Shown: positions 9,684-20,018, counted from the stretch's first letter. The stretch is 64,000 nt of DNA from Achatina immaculata (GCA_009760885.1 CM019696.1:49654574-49718573), one strand, 5' to 3'. Notes: generated from the sequence alone by a model not told the origin. Made by a program: numbers and translations.

Positions 9684-10970
9684 AGGGATTATTATTATTT
9701 TATTATTATTGTTTTTATTATTATTATTATTCTTTGCCGTGCCAGATAACATCCTTCTCCATCTTGTGCAGTCCTTGATGTTTCCTTTTAACTCGGATAT
9801 TTCTCTTTCCATGCCACTTGGTCAGTCCGCTAAGATATTCTTCTCTCTTTCCCTGCCACTTGGTCAGTCCGCTAAGATATTCTTCTCTCTTTCCATGCCA
9901 CTTGGTCAGTCCGCTAAGATATTCTTCTCTCTTTCCCTGCCACTTGGTCAGTCCACTGAGATATTCTTCTCTCTTTCCATGCCACTTGGTCAGTCCACTG
10001 AGATATTCTTCTCTCTTTCCATGCCACTTGGTCAGTCCACTAAGATATTCTTCTCTTGGCCTTCCCCTCTTCCGTTTCTCCATGAATTTTCCAGTCTAAC
10101 GACCAGGTTCTCCAACCTCTGTCTTCTCATGACAGGTCCAAGACATTTTGGCTGTCTTCCTCTTACCATTTTAATTAGTTTTCGTTTTTCTGAAACTTCC
10201 CCGATAACCTCTTCGTTTGTTTTGTTATATCCCCGGGTATATGTTGCATCTTTCACTAAAACCACATCTACGTTGATTACAATTTCTTTGTCATCTTTTT
10301 CTTGTCTGTCCAAGTTTCACAAGCATACAGCAATACTGGTCCTGTTCTACTCTTTTCCTCACTTTTAGAGACATCTTAATTGTTATTATCTTCTTCATGT
10401 CATAAAAAATGCCCCTGTCTTACCTTTTCGTGACTGTATTTCATTTGTGCACTTGCCATCAGCTGTTATTGTTGTTCTAAGGTAATTAAATGTATTTTCT
10501 TGTGTCAGTGTCTTCCATTTTAAAAGGATGTTGCACTTTGGTCTGTTTATTCTTTTTGTCGATATTACCTCTGTTTCTGTCTTGTTTCTGTCTTGTTTCT
10601 GTCTTGTTTCATTTCTTGTTGCTGTTTAGCTCTAAACCGCTTTTATTGCTCTCTTTAATAATCTCGTTCACAACTTACTGTGAAATTGCTTTCACCTTCT
10701 GCTGTTAGAACAGTGTCACCCACATATCTCAGGTTACTGATATTATGGTCCACTATTTTAATTCCTTTCACATTTGTAATGCCTCGCACGATGTTTTCGC
10801 TGTGTAATGAGATTAGATCAGGTGACAATACGCACTCGGGTCTAACGCCTAGTTTTATATCCTGAAAGGGAGCATCTGATGTTTTTAACGTTAAAAATAA
10901 TTGGAGCTTTTTAACGTTAAAAATAATGTAAAAGTTTTTTTTCTCCCGCAGCCTAAAAGGAACTTTCATT
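9684..10970 (-). mobile_element. RTE-like LINE, family C, with internal tandem array
   Basis: A minus-strand LINE relic. From 5' to 3' on its own strand: a degenerate reverse-transcriptase piece at 10655-10969 (GVRPECVLSPDL, equivalent to motif B, then NISNLRYVGDTVL, where the YADD box has become YVGD), a frameshifted middle, a C-terminal part at about 10064-10313 with LGPVMRRQRLENLV, and a GRPREEYLSGLTKWHGK block repeated six times. The 3' end is an (AAT)n tail at about 9684-9735. The altered catalytic box and multiple stops make it dead. The fragment at 16562-16990 is the same family. Confidence 0.75.
9808..10060. repeat. 42-bp tandem array inside LINE family C
   Basis: Six copies of a 42-bp unit holding CCACTTGGTCAGTCC and AAGATATTCTTCTCT. 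On the minus strand each encodes 14 residues (EEYLSGLTKWHGKR) in frame, so a piece of the LINE C-terminus was expanded in place without breaking the frame. Confidence 0.95.
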
Positions 10971-11019
10971 TAATTCCAAAGAGTTTCACTTCACAGAAAG
11001 AACTGAATGTATATTCAGA

Positions 11020-13390
11020 AACATTCTAGTTAAGGCACTGCCTAGGTACGTTCTAGTTAAACTACTGCCTAGGTACTTTCTAGTTAAACTACTGCCTATG
11101 TACGTTCTAGTTAAGCTACTGCCTAGGTACGTTCTAGTTAAACTACTGCCTAGGTACGTTCTAGTTAAGCTACTGCCTAAGTACGTTCTAGTTAAGCTAC
11201 TGCCTATGTACGTTCTAGTTAAACTACTGCCTAGGTACGTTCTAGTTAAGCCACTGCCTATGTACGTTCTAGTTAAACTACTGCCTATGTACGTTCTAGT
11301 TAAGCTACTGCCTAGGTACGTTCTAGTTAAGCTACTGCCTATGTACGTTCTAGTTAAACTACTGCCTATGTACGTTCTAGTTAAGCTACTGCCTATGTAC
11401 GTTCTAGTTAAACTACTGCCTATGTACGTTCTAGTTAAGCTACTGCCTAGGTACGTTCTAGTTAAGCTACTGCCTATGTACGTTCTAGTTAAACTACTGC
11501 CTATGTACGTTCTAGTTAAGCTACTGCCTAGGTACGTTCTAGTTAAACTACTGCCTAGGTACGTTCTAGTTAAGCTACTGCCTATGTACGTTCTAGTTAA
11601 GCTACTGCCTATGTACGTTCTAGTTAAACTACTGCCTATGTACGTTCTAGTTAAGCTACTGCCTAGGTACGTTCTAGTTAAACTACTGCCTATGTACGTT
11701 CTAGTTAAGCTACTGCCAAGGTACGTTCTAGTTAAGCTACTGCCTAGGTACGTTCTAGTTAAACTACTGCCTATGTACGTTCTAGTTAAGCTACTGCCTA
11801 GGTACGTTCTAGTTAAACTACTGCCTAGGTACGTTCTAGTTAAGCTACTGCCTATGTACGTTCTAGTTAAACTACTGCCTATGTACGTTCTAGTTAAGCT
11901 ATTGCCTAGGTACGTTCTAGTTAAGCCACTGCCTATGTACGTTCTAGTTAAACTACTGCCTATGTACGTTCTAGTTAAGCCACTGCCTATGTACGTTCTA
12001 GTTAGGCCACTGCCTATGTACGTTCTAGTTAAGCCACTGCCTATGTACGTTCTAGTTAAGCTACTGCCTATGTACGTTCTAGTTAAGCCACTGCCTATGT
12101 ACGTTCTAGTTAAGCCACTGCCTATGTACGTTCTAGTTAAGCTACTGCCTATGTACGTTCTAGTTAAACTACTGCCAAGGTACGTTCTAGTTAAGCTACT
12201 GCCTAGGTACGTTCTAGTTAAACTACTGCCTATGTACGTTCTAGTTAAGCTACTGCCTAGGTACGTTCTAGTTAAACTACTGCCTAGGTACGTTCTAGTT
12301 AAGCTACTGCCTATGTACGTTCTAGTTAAACTACTGCCTATGTACGTTCTAGTTAAGCTATTGCCTAGGTACGTTCTAGTTAAGCCACTGCCTATGTACG
12401 TTCTAGTTAAACTACTGCCTAGGTACGTTCTAGTTAAGCCACTGCCTATGTACGTTATAGTTAGGCCACTGCCTATGTACGTTCTAGTTAAGCTACTGCC
12501 TATGTACGTTCTAGTTAAGCCACTGCCTATGTACGTTCTAGTTAAGCCACTGCCTATGTACGTTCTAGTTAAGCTACTGCCTAGGTACGTTCTAGTTAAG
12601 CTACTGCCTATGTACGTTCTAGTTAAACTACTGCCTATGTACGTTCTAGTTAAGCTACTGCCTAGGTACGTTCTAGTTAAACTACTGCCTAGGTACGTTC
12701 TAGTTAAGCTACTGCCTATGTACGTTCTAGTTAAACTACTGCCTATGTACGTTCTAGTTAAGCTATTGCCTAGGTACGTTCTAGTTAAGCCACTGCCTAT
12801 GTACGTTCTAGTTAAACTACTGCCTAGGTACGTTCTAGTTAAGCCACTGCCTATGTACGTTCTAGTTAAGCCACTGCCTATGTACGTTCTAGTTAAGCTA
12901 CTGCCTATGTACGTTCTAGTTAAGCCACTGCCTATGTACGTTCTAGTTAAGCCACTGCCTATGTACGTTCTAGTTAAGCTACTGCCTAGGTACGTTCTAG
13001 TTAAGCTACTGCCTATGTACGTTCTAGTTAAACTACTGCCTATGTACGTTCTAGTTAAACTACTGCCTAGGTACGTTCTAGTTAAGCTACTGCCTAGGTA
13101 CGTTCTAGTTAAGCTACTGCCTATGTACATTTTAGTTAAACCACTGCTATGTACATTTTAGTTAAGCTACTGCTTATGTACATTTTAGTTAAACCACTGC
13201 CTATGTACATTCTAATTAAGCTACTGCCTATGTACATTCTAGTTAAGCTTCTGCCTAGGTATATTCTAATTAAGCTACTGCCTATGTACATTCTAGTTAA
13301 GCTTCTGCCTAGGTACATTCTAATTAAGCTACTGCCTATGTACATTCTAGTTAAGCCACTGCATATGTACGTTCTGCCTAGGTACATAAC
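11020..13390. repeat. 27-bp satellite with higher-order structure
   Basis: About 88 units of a 27-bp repeat with core GTACGTTCTAGTTAAGCTAC. Units vary at a few sites (CCTAGG versus CCTATG, AAGCTAC versus AAACTAC versus AAGCCAC). Rare variants recur at fixed distances: CTATTGCC near 11900, 12360 and 12765 (459 and 405 bp apart, 17 and 15 units) and GTTAGGCC at 12001 and 12460 (459 bp). Edge units from about 13120 are diverged (GTACATTTTAG and GTACATTCTAATTAAG) and form 54-bp dimers. Both strands are open for over 2 kb because 27 is a multiple of three; I do not call a protein. Confidence 0.97.
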
Positions 13391-13502
13391 CTTTCTCCTG
13401 CATGCATACCACCGATTTGTTTGAATGTTGTTACAGCATCTTGTAAATCTTTCCACACAGCGTGACCGCAGGCGAACAACAAACTCCGATAACTCTTCAA
13501 CA

Positions 13503-13802
13503 AACAGGAAGGCTTAACTCTAAACATTAGACTGCTCTTAACAGGAAGGCTTAACTCTAAACATTAGACTGCTCTTAACAGGAAGGCTTAACTCTAAACA
13601 TTAGACTGCTCTTAACAGGAAGGCTTAACTCTAAGCATTAGACTGCTCTTAACAGGAAGGCTTAACTCTAAACATTAGACTGCTCTTAACAGGAAGGCTT
13701 AACTCTAAACATTAGACTGCTCTTAACAGGAAGGCTTAACTCTAAACATTAGACTGCTCTTAACAGGAAGGCTTAACTCTAAGCATTATACTGCCCTTAA
13801 CA
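13503..13802. repeat. 37-bp minisatellite, eight copies
   Basis: Eight units, 37 bp apart, containing AACAGGAAGGCTTAACTCTA and ATTAGACTGCTCTT. Nearly identical copies suggest recent expansion. Confidence 0.95.
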
Positions 13803-13838
13803 GGAAGGTGTCCAGAAATCTTCATTAATGCGATGCAC

Positions 13839-13860
13839 CGCTTCTCGGCCTTTTGCCTAA
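13839..13860 (+). other. U2 snRNA 5'-end-like fragment
   Basis: The 22 bases here match the highly conserved first ~25 bases of animal U2 snRNA (which begin ATCGCTTCTCGGCCTTTTGG) with one mismatch, then diverge completely. No Sm site or U2 stem follows, so it is not a gene. It may be the head of a snRNA-derived retroposon or a chance fragment. The U2 comparison is from general knowledge. Confidence 0.5.
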
Positions 13861-13885
13861 TATTGTAATCCAAAAAACCCCCAAC

Positions 13886-14626
13886 ACCTTTGTGGTGGTA
13901 CATCTATCTACTAGACACCCTTGAGGTGGTGCATCTATCTACTAGACACCCTTGAGGTGGTGCATCTATCTAGCAGACACCCTTTGGTGGTACATCTATC
14001 TAGCAGACACCCGTGTGGTGGTACATCTATCTAGCAGGCACCCTTGCGGTGGTACATCTATCTACCAGACACCCTTGTGGTGATACATCTATCTACTAGA
14101 CACCCTTGAGGTGGTACATCTATCTAGCAGACACCCTTGTGGTGGTACATCTATCTAGCAGACACCCTTGTAGTGGTACTTCTATCTAGCAGACACCCTT
14201 GTGGTGGTACATCTATCTAGCAGACACCCTTGTGGTGGTACATCTATCTAGCAGACACCCTTGTGGTGGTACATCTATCTAGCAGACACCCTTGTGGTGG
14301 TACATCTATCTAGCAGGCACCCTTGTGGTGGTACATCTATCTAGCAGACACCCTTGTGGTGGTACATCTATCTAGCAGACACCCTTGTGGTGGTACATCT
14401 ATCTAGCAGACACCCTTGTGGTGGTACATCTATCTAGCAGACACCCTTGTGGTGGTACATCTATGTAGCAGACACCCTTGTGGTGGTACATCTATGTAGC
14501 AGACACCCTTGTGGTGCTACATCTATGTAGCAGACACCCTTGTGGTGGTACATCTATGTAGCAGACACCCTTGTGGTGCTACATCTATGTAGCAGACACC
14601 CTTGTGGTGGTACATCTATGTAGGAG
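13886..14626. repeat. 31-bp minisatellite, about 24 copies
   Basis: Units contain ACACCCTTGTGGTGGTACAT and CTATCTAGCAG. Left copies carry GAGGTGGTGC or ACTAG variants. The last six or so share CTATGTAGCAG, and some alternate GGTGGT with GGTGCT, showing local spread of variants. Confidence 0.95.
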
Positions 14627-14710
14627 ATAAAGCAATGAAATGTCCTGAATATAGGGATAAGAAAGAGATAAAGCAATGAAATTTCCCGAATCTAGGGATC
14701 AGAAAATTTA
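14627..14710. repeat. Short tandem duplication
   Basis: Two imperfect copies, about 44 bp each, of a unit holding GAGATAAAGCAATGAAAT and a TAGGGAT(A/C)AGAAA end. Confidence 0.8.
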
Positions 14711-14834
14711 AAACCTTGTCTAGACTGTTCCCAACATGGTGTCCGTGAATGGTCGCTTGGAGAAGGTCTGATGATAAAGTCTAGATCAGTGGGTCTCAAA
14801 CTTTTCCAGATTATAATACATCTAGTAGAAGATA

Positions 14835-15492
14835 CAAAGTGCCCTCTCTGCAACGAAAGGCAAACATTGGAACATGTGCTGTCAGCATGTAGAGTGTCTT
14901 TAGGGCAAGGACGGTACACCTGGCGGCACAACAGAGTGTTGCAGGAACTAGTAGCCATCGTAGACAGGGCAAACGATAAAGCAAATAACAGTAAAAGAGT
15001 TGAGGTCCCACCTAAATACTTCATAGGTGCTGGTACGAAATCAGGGACATTCCCTTACCATCACTGCTAGATGGTACAAACGACTGGGAAGTGATAGCGG
15101 ACCTTCCAGAAAGAAGAGAATACCCGACTGCCATCAAGAACACAGGAATGCGACCGGACATTGTAGTGTACTCCACAGGAAAACAGGAATTGATAATGAT
15201 CGAGCTTACGGTCCCATACGAAACTAGAATAGAGGAACAGCATTTATTCAAATTGGAGAAGTACAATGATCTGGTCAAGCAACTGAGGCAGGGGGCAGGA
15301 ATCAGGGCAAAAGTGATAGCTGTAGAAGTGGGAGCAAGAGGATTCGTAGCAACATCAGCATATGACCTATGTAAGCAACTGGGCATAAAGGGACAAGCAA
15401 GAGCAAGGGCATTGAGAAGCCTTTCAGAAACAGCAGAAAAGGCCTCATGCTGGCTGTGGAATATGCGAAACAAGCATTGGGAACATAAGTAA
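14835..15492 (+). pseudogene. Zinc knuckle plus restriction-like endonuclease C-terminus of a LINE-like element
   Basis: The segment encodes CPLCNERQTLEHVLSAC, a C-x2-C-x7-H-x4-C knuckle, then RHNRVLQEL. After a frameshift near 15045 a frame of 133 codons (15091-15492) carries MRPDIVVYSTGKQELIMIEL (PD...E), then a K..KY block and VEVGARGFVA. The order CCHC knuckle, PD-(D/E) and K is that of the 3' endonuclease domain of R2-group non-LTR elements. No reverse transcriptase is next to it, so it is a 5'-truncated relic or an orphan domain. The link to the R2 group is an inference from motif order; other polyprotein families share this C-terminus. Confidence 0.55.
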
Positions 15493-15514
15493 TTTCATTT
15501 GCCACAACCAATAC

Positions 15515-15800
15515 CAGTCCTCCGTAGCTAAATCTCTAAAGACGCACAAAAAAGTGCAATGGCAACTGGAAGATCATGGGTTCAATCCTGGGACCGGGGA
15601 AAAAAAGCAACAACTCACAAGACCCCCCCCCCCCCCCCCCTTTAGAGTGTCAGGAGTTTAAAGGGCCGAAACACTTATCTGAGGGGGGTACTTCCTCTGA
15701 TGATCTGAAGGAGTTGTGTTGTTGTTCCGCTCTCTACGGTAGAGAGTTTCCTGCACATTTAACAATGGAAAATTCTTTGCTTCACGGCGCACGTGGATTA
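15515..15800 (+). mobile_element. tRNA-derived SINE-like unit 1
   Basis: The head at about 15518-15600 resembles a tRNA: GTAGCTAAATCTCTAAAG for an A box and GGGTTCAATCCTGG for a B box (consensus GGTTCRANNCC). It does not fold with a proper anticodon arm and is followed by a (C)n run and a body with CTGATGATCTGAAGGAG. That is SINE rather than tRNA gene structure. Confidence 0.5.
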
Positions 15801-15825
15801 ACCACAGATTTATAATCTTTTACAG

Positions 15826-16365
15826 TTTACATCGAGTGGCTAAGTGGTTAGTGCACTAGTCTCACTGCAAAGGTTGGTGTTTCAAATCCAGCCAGAGGCG
15901 CTCCAGACACCCCGCTGTAAAAATAAGTACCCGGCTTCTTCTGGAGTTGGGGAAAGAAAGGCGGCCAGGCACGATGCTGACCACATCACCCTCTAGTGTG
16001 CTGACCACATCATCCTCTAGTGTGCTGGCCACATCATCCTCTAGTGTGCTGGCCACTTCATCCTCTAGTGTGCTGGCCACTTCATCCTCTAGTGTGCTGA
16101 CCACATCACCCTCTAGTGTGCTGGCCACATCATCCTCTAGTGTGCTGACCACATCATCCTCTAGTGTGCTGGCCACATCATGCTCTAGTGTGCTGGCCAC
16201 ATCATCCTCTAGTGTGCTGGCCACATCATCCTCTAGTGTGCTGACCACATCACCCTCTAGTGTGCTGACCACATCACTCTCTAGTGTGCTGACCACATCA
16301 CTCTCTAGTGTGCTGACCACATCACTCTCTAGTGTGCCGGACAGGTCAAGGAAAATATAGGCAAC
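15826..16365 (+). mobile_element. tRNA-derived SINE-like unit 2 with internal array
   Basis: A tRNA-like head (GTGGCTAAGTGGTTAGTGCA for an A box, TTTCAAATCCAGCC for a B box) is followed by a body with GTACCCGGCTTCTTCTGGAG and GGCGGCCAGGCACGATG. The same body order (GGTACC, then TCTGGGGAGG, then GCGGCCAAGCGTGACAATG and GTGCCGAAGGTCG) occurs in the SINE at 24772-25060. Here the body segment corresponding to GACCGCGTCACAC has been expanded into a 24-bp array before the matching GTGCCGGACAGGTC end. Confidence 0.55.
15972..16340. repeat. 24-bp array inside SINE-like unit 2
   Basis: About 15 units of 24 bp holding CTCTAGTGTGCTG and CCACATCA. Frames on both strands (Ser/Thr-rich in +, acidic in -) are artefacts of a stop-free unit whose length is a multiple of three. 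Confidence 0.95.
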
Positions 16366-16429
16366 GACAAGGCGCCTTCATGATATAACAGAGCCGTCTT
16401 TACCTTTCAAACATTGAGTGCCCTATTAT

Positions 16430-16515
16430 TTTATTTGTTTATTCATTATTTTATTCATTTTATTTTTTTTAAATTTATTTTTATTTAATTTATTATTTTA
16501 GTTATTTATTGGTAT
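16430..16515. repeat. AT-rich low-complexity run
   Basis: TTTATT/ATTTTA-type sequence with almost no G or C. Confidence 0.8.
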
Positions 16516-16561
16516 TAACATTTGGGCGGTCTCTCCGATTTTCTAACGGGACACCAGTCAG

Positions 16562-16990
16562 TTTTAATCATCATCAGGTGCAATGCCTGGATGCGTCTGG
16601 GACCATGTCTCTCCACAGTTTCAAGATAGATAGATGGCGTGAAAGACATACTGAGGAAACATAGCATGCTGTTGTGCTTCTCCCATGCCATTTTGTCAAG
16701 CCATCTAAGATTTTCTCTCTTGGTCTGCCTCTCTCTCTTTCCTCCCTCCCGTTTCCTCTGTTGTCATGATATTTTCGATTCATCCTCTTCTCCTTATATA
16801 AACCAATGAACCCAGACTGTCTCTTTCATAGTTTGCTCGTTTCTCACTGGCTTTTCTTAGGCATTCTTCTTTTTTCGTCTTTTTTTGGTTTTGTTTGTTT
16901 GTTTTAGCTGTCCATGGCATTCTTAACGTTCCTCGCAGGAACCACATTTCAGTTACCTCTAATGCTAGACTATGTACAATTTTAAAATAC
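16562..16990 (-). mobile_element. RTE-like LINE 3' end, family C (second copy)
   Basis: The minus-strand frame at 16574-16783 encodes RERGRPREKILDGLTKWHGR and ends with LWRDMVPDASRHCT, the C-terminus of an RTE-type polyprotein. A short ATG-type repeat tail follows at about 16565-16577. Upstream, to about 16990, broken frames resemble the RRMLRVPWTAK region. It carries a single GLTKWHG block, whereas the copy at 9.8 kb has six. Confidence 0.7.
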
Positions 16991-17127
16991 TTGTCTTATC
17001 GTGTCTCCTTCGTCATATACATTTCAGTGTTGAGGGGCCCCAACAATTTATTGATATTACTCCAGGGCGTGCTTCGTATAATAGGATATTTACGGGGTTT
17101 TTTAATCTACTCCATCCACCTCCTCCG

Positions 17128-17596
17128 CAGGTGCTCTCTCTCTCTCCCTCTCTCACTCTCTCTCTCCCTCTCTCTCTCTCACTCTCCCTCTCTCTCCCTC
17201 TCTCACTCTCCCTTTCTCTCTCTCCCTCTCTCACTCTCCCTCTCTCTCTCTCACTCTCTCTCTCCCTCTCTTTCTCTCCCTCTTTCTCCCTCTCTCACTC
17301 TCCCTCTCTCTCTCCCTCTCTCACTCTCCCTCTCTCTCTCTCTCACTCTCTCTCTCCCTCTCTCATTCTCCCTCTCTCTCTCCCTCTCTCATTCTCCCTC
17401 TCTCTCTCACTCTCCCTCTCTCTCTCACTCTCCCTCTCTCTCTCCCTCTCTCACTCTCCTCTCTCTCTCCCTCTCTCACTCTCCCTCTCTCTCACTCTCC
17501 CTCTCTCTCTCACTCTCCCTCTCCCTCTCTCTCTCTCACTCTCTCTCTCACTCTCCCTCTCCCTCCCTCTCTCCCTCTCTCTCCCTCTCTCTCTCC

Positions 17597-17631
<35 letters not shown>

Positions 17632-17666
17632 CCTCTCTCACTCTCCCTCTCTCTTTCTCACTCTCC

Positions 17667-17697
<31 letters not shown>

Positions 17698-17728
17698 ACT
17701 CTCCCTCTCTCTCTCTCCTTTCTTAGCA
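17128..17728. repeat. 600-bp polypyrimidine CT tract
   Basis: Almost only C and T on the + strand, with A at TCACTCTC words placed every 20-40 bases (CTCTCTCTCCC, TCACTCTCCC). Ser/Leu/Pro-rich frames are artefacts. Long homopurine-homopyrimidine mirror tracts can adopt triplex DNA. Confidence 0.95.
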
Positions 17729-18430
17729 TGAATGTATTTTGTAGTACTCTGTCTGGCGGCAGTCGTGTAATGTGGTCAAACATTTGACTGCATGTAGCAT
17801 AACACTGGTATTACTTCAACCCTTGCCCTGATGGTGTTATTCCTTATTTTGTCTCTTCTTGTTTACACGTGCTACATCTCTTCTTCTTCTCTTTATTCTC
17901 CTTAAACATCTCATTTCCGTCGTAATGATTTTCCCCCTTTTATCTTTAGTTGTCAGTGTGTCCATGTCTGACATTGATAGCATAGAGTTAGAGGGAAGAT
18001 TGTGCGGTACGGTGCTATTTTTGTTTCACACATGATGTATTTGTTTTTCATTAAAGCTGTTACCTGCCTAGTAATTTGGTTCGCTATACCGCACCTCTTC
18101 GCAATATCGGCACTGATCTTACCTGAGGATGATATTGTACTCAGTTATTTGAAATGCTTCACTTGTTTCAAAGGCTGAGTGAAGATACTTAAAGGTTTTT
18201 AATTTATTACCACGTGGTGACTGAAAGGTGGGAGAGGGTGAAGGGGAGGGGGAGGGGGTTGGAGTTAAAGACTGAGGTTAACTTTCGATGGTTTTAGGGT
18301 CCACGATCTGAAAAAAAAATGTTTAGAACCGCTGATTTTTAGGTTTCCCTACACATTGATCTTCCATGCATGGTCACATCACGTCGTGAGATGTTCAGCA
18401 TGGGTTAAAATATCTGATTTTTAAAAAAAT
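17729..18430. other. Unassigned stretch
   Basis: Broken sequence at about 17735-18180 on the minus strand could be further family C LINE (the order continues from 16990 across the CT tract), but I see no convincing motif. A G-rich run lies at about 18230-18260. Confidence 0.35.
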
Positions 18431-18612
18431 TAGTTCCTTATTTCATTTAATGGGAAATGAATGAGACACGAAACAATTCCTTTTTTTTTCATTTAATGGG
18501 AAATGAATGAGACACAAAACAATTCCTTTTTTTTCATTTAATAGGAAATGAACGAGACACAAAACAATTCCTTATTTCGTTTAATGGGAAGTGAATGAGA
18601 CCAAAAACAAGT
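18430..18612. repeat. ~57-bp tandem repeat, about 3.3 copies
   Basis: Units share CATTTAATGGGAAATGAATG and GAGACACAAAACAATTCC. They differ mainly in the length of a T run. Confidence 0.85.
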
Positions 18613-18806
18613 TGAAGAAGGCCTAGAAAAAAAAAAGCACGAAGAGCGCGCCAAAAACAGACAGCAAGGAAAATAAATAAGGGACAGACATGGCTGCACG
18701 TGTTTCTGATAAAGCGAGTCCTACCTAAACAGCTCCTCGCGATGTGCTCAGTTAGAAAAGTCCTTCTCAGTCTAAGACGGTCCGCAACTGCGTTATGAAT
18801 TTGGTA

Positions 18807-19046
18807 TTAACTCTTTCACTCCAACACAGCACTGACAGTATTGGTAAATCTTGCACATCTTATGCAAATCAATGCTCAGAACGATATTTAAGCTAATTCT
18901 AACTACAGTGAAAAGCAACACATCTTCAGTCCAACACATAATTTGAAATTGCGCAGTAACTTTATTCTAGTTCATTTCTACGAAAATTTCTCATCACAAC
19001 TGATTCTGGTAGAACGCGGAAATTAATCGAGGAATGAAAGAGTTAA
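18807..19046. mobile_element. TTAA-flanked MITE, copy 1
   Basis: A 240-bp unit bounded by TTAA. It starts TTAACTCTTTCACTCC and ends GGAATGAAAGAGTTAA, so the termini are inverted repeats with 15 of 16 matches. It has no coding capacity. TTAA targets with short inverted repeats are typical of piggyBac-type non-autonomous elements. A relative in opposite internal orientation lies at 62312-62547. It sits directly 5' of a LINE fragment. Confidence 0.7.
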
Positions 19047-19049
19047 GCG

Positions 19050-19400
19050 CCATCAGTGGAACAGGAAGACAAGAAGAGATCAAGTGCGAAATGAAATAAT
19101 CCGAAAAATAATGGGAACAACACCTAGCAAGGACTACATTGAAAATCAGAGAGCTAAGTGGTTCGGAGATATGGTACGCACGAATCCAGAACAACCAGTG
19201 GCACGCGCATACAACTCGAAAACCTATGGATATAAGGTGCGAGGTGAACGTAGGGAGAAAAAGTGGATAGATTGAGGGGAAAAGACATGCCGAGGAAACG
19301 TGACATGACAGCTACCCCAGCCTATCACCTTGATCTGGACAGATGTCTGGAACTCCCTGCTACGTTAATGGTATAAGCTGACTGATAAGAAGAAGAAGAA
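19050..19400 (+). mobile_element. LINE 3' end with (AAG)n tail, family G
   Basis: The frame at about 19075-19275 encodes RDQVRNEIIRKIMGTTPSKD-type sequence, then AKWFGDMVRTNPEQPVARAYN and a basic RGERREKKWID block. Broken frames continue with an LDLDRCLELPAT-like end and a stop, then (AAG)n at 19387-19400. This is the C-terminal tail seen in many LINE polyproteins (WFGHL, GRPRKRWID). A single-base loss or gain after KKWID ends the main frame. Confidence 0.65.
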
Positions 19401-19454
19401 GAATGGAAGAAATACAATAAAAGGTTCATTGCATCGAGATCTTGAACAACAAGT

Positions 19455-19580
19455 CAGCGGTCTTCAACTTGTATGTGAAAGCTTATAACCAAGTGGTATG
19501 TAAAAGTTTATAACCAACTTATATGTGAAAGCTTATAACCAACTTGTATATAAAAGCTTATAATCAACTTGTATCCAGAA
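19455..19580. repeat. ~26-bp repeat, four copies
   Basis: Four imperfect units of the form TATGTGAAAGCTTATAACCAACTTG. Confidence 0.85.
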
Positions 19581-19876
19581 AAAGTGTCCTTGAATGTGAC
19601 AAGGTTGACTGCCTTAGGAGGATAGCTCACAAAAAAGGAACAAATGTGATGTTTCTGTCAAAAGCTTTTGTCATGGCTCCACTCTTCACCCATATGTTTA
19701 GTAACATTGAATACGCTGGCTTTCATGAGATTACATCAGACGAGAGCAGATTCGCTCTCACACCTTCTTGTTTTATTAAAATAGATCTGGAACATCTGGG
19801 AGCACCCATGTTAAAAGATACTTAATTGGACTGTATGAGATTTACAGCGACGCCTCTACATACAAAAACACAAAAT
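19581..19876 (+). other. Unassigned stretch with an unrecognised short frame
   Basis: A frame running 19544-19825 (93 codons) crosses out of the 26-bp repeat. It shows no motif or signal peptide that I recognise, and is likely chance. Confidence 0.25.
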
Positions 19877-20018
19877 ACGAGGGACGTTCAGAAAGTAATG
19901 CAGCACATCGTGGTTTTTTTCAGCTAATAATGAGGACAGAAGCGTGAAATTTTGCAAACTTTAAATATGGCATGTGCAAATTGTGTGAACCAAATTGCAC
20001 CGCAATCGGTCAAAGAAT

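Noticed and set aside
10986..13161. 714- and 687-codon frames on opposite strands
   Set aside because: Both are readings of a stop-free 27-bp satellite.
13839..13860. Complete U2 snRNA gene
   Set aside because: Only the first ~22 bases match; the Sm site and later stems are absent.
11020..14626. CRISPR array
   Set aside because: Repeats are directly tandem with no unique spacers, and the window is eukaryotic in character.
16895..17787. Ser/Leu/Pro-rich frames of about 275 codons
   Set aside because: Low-complexity translation of a CT tract.
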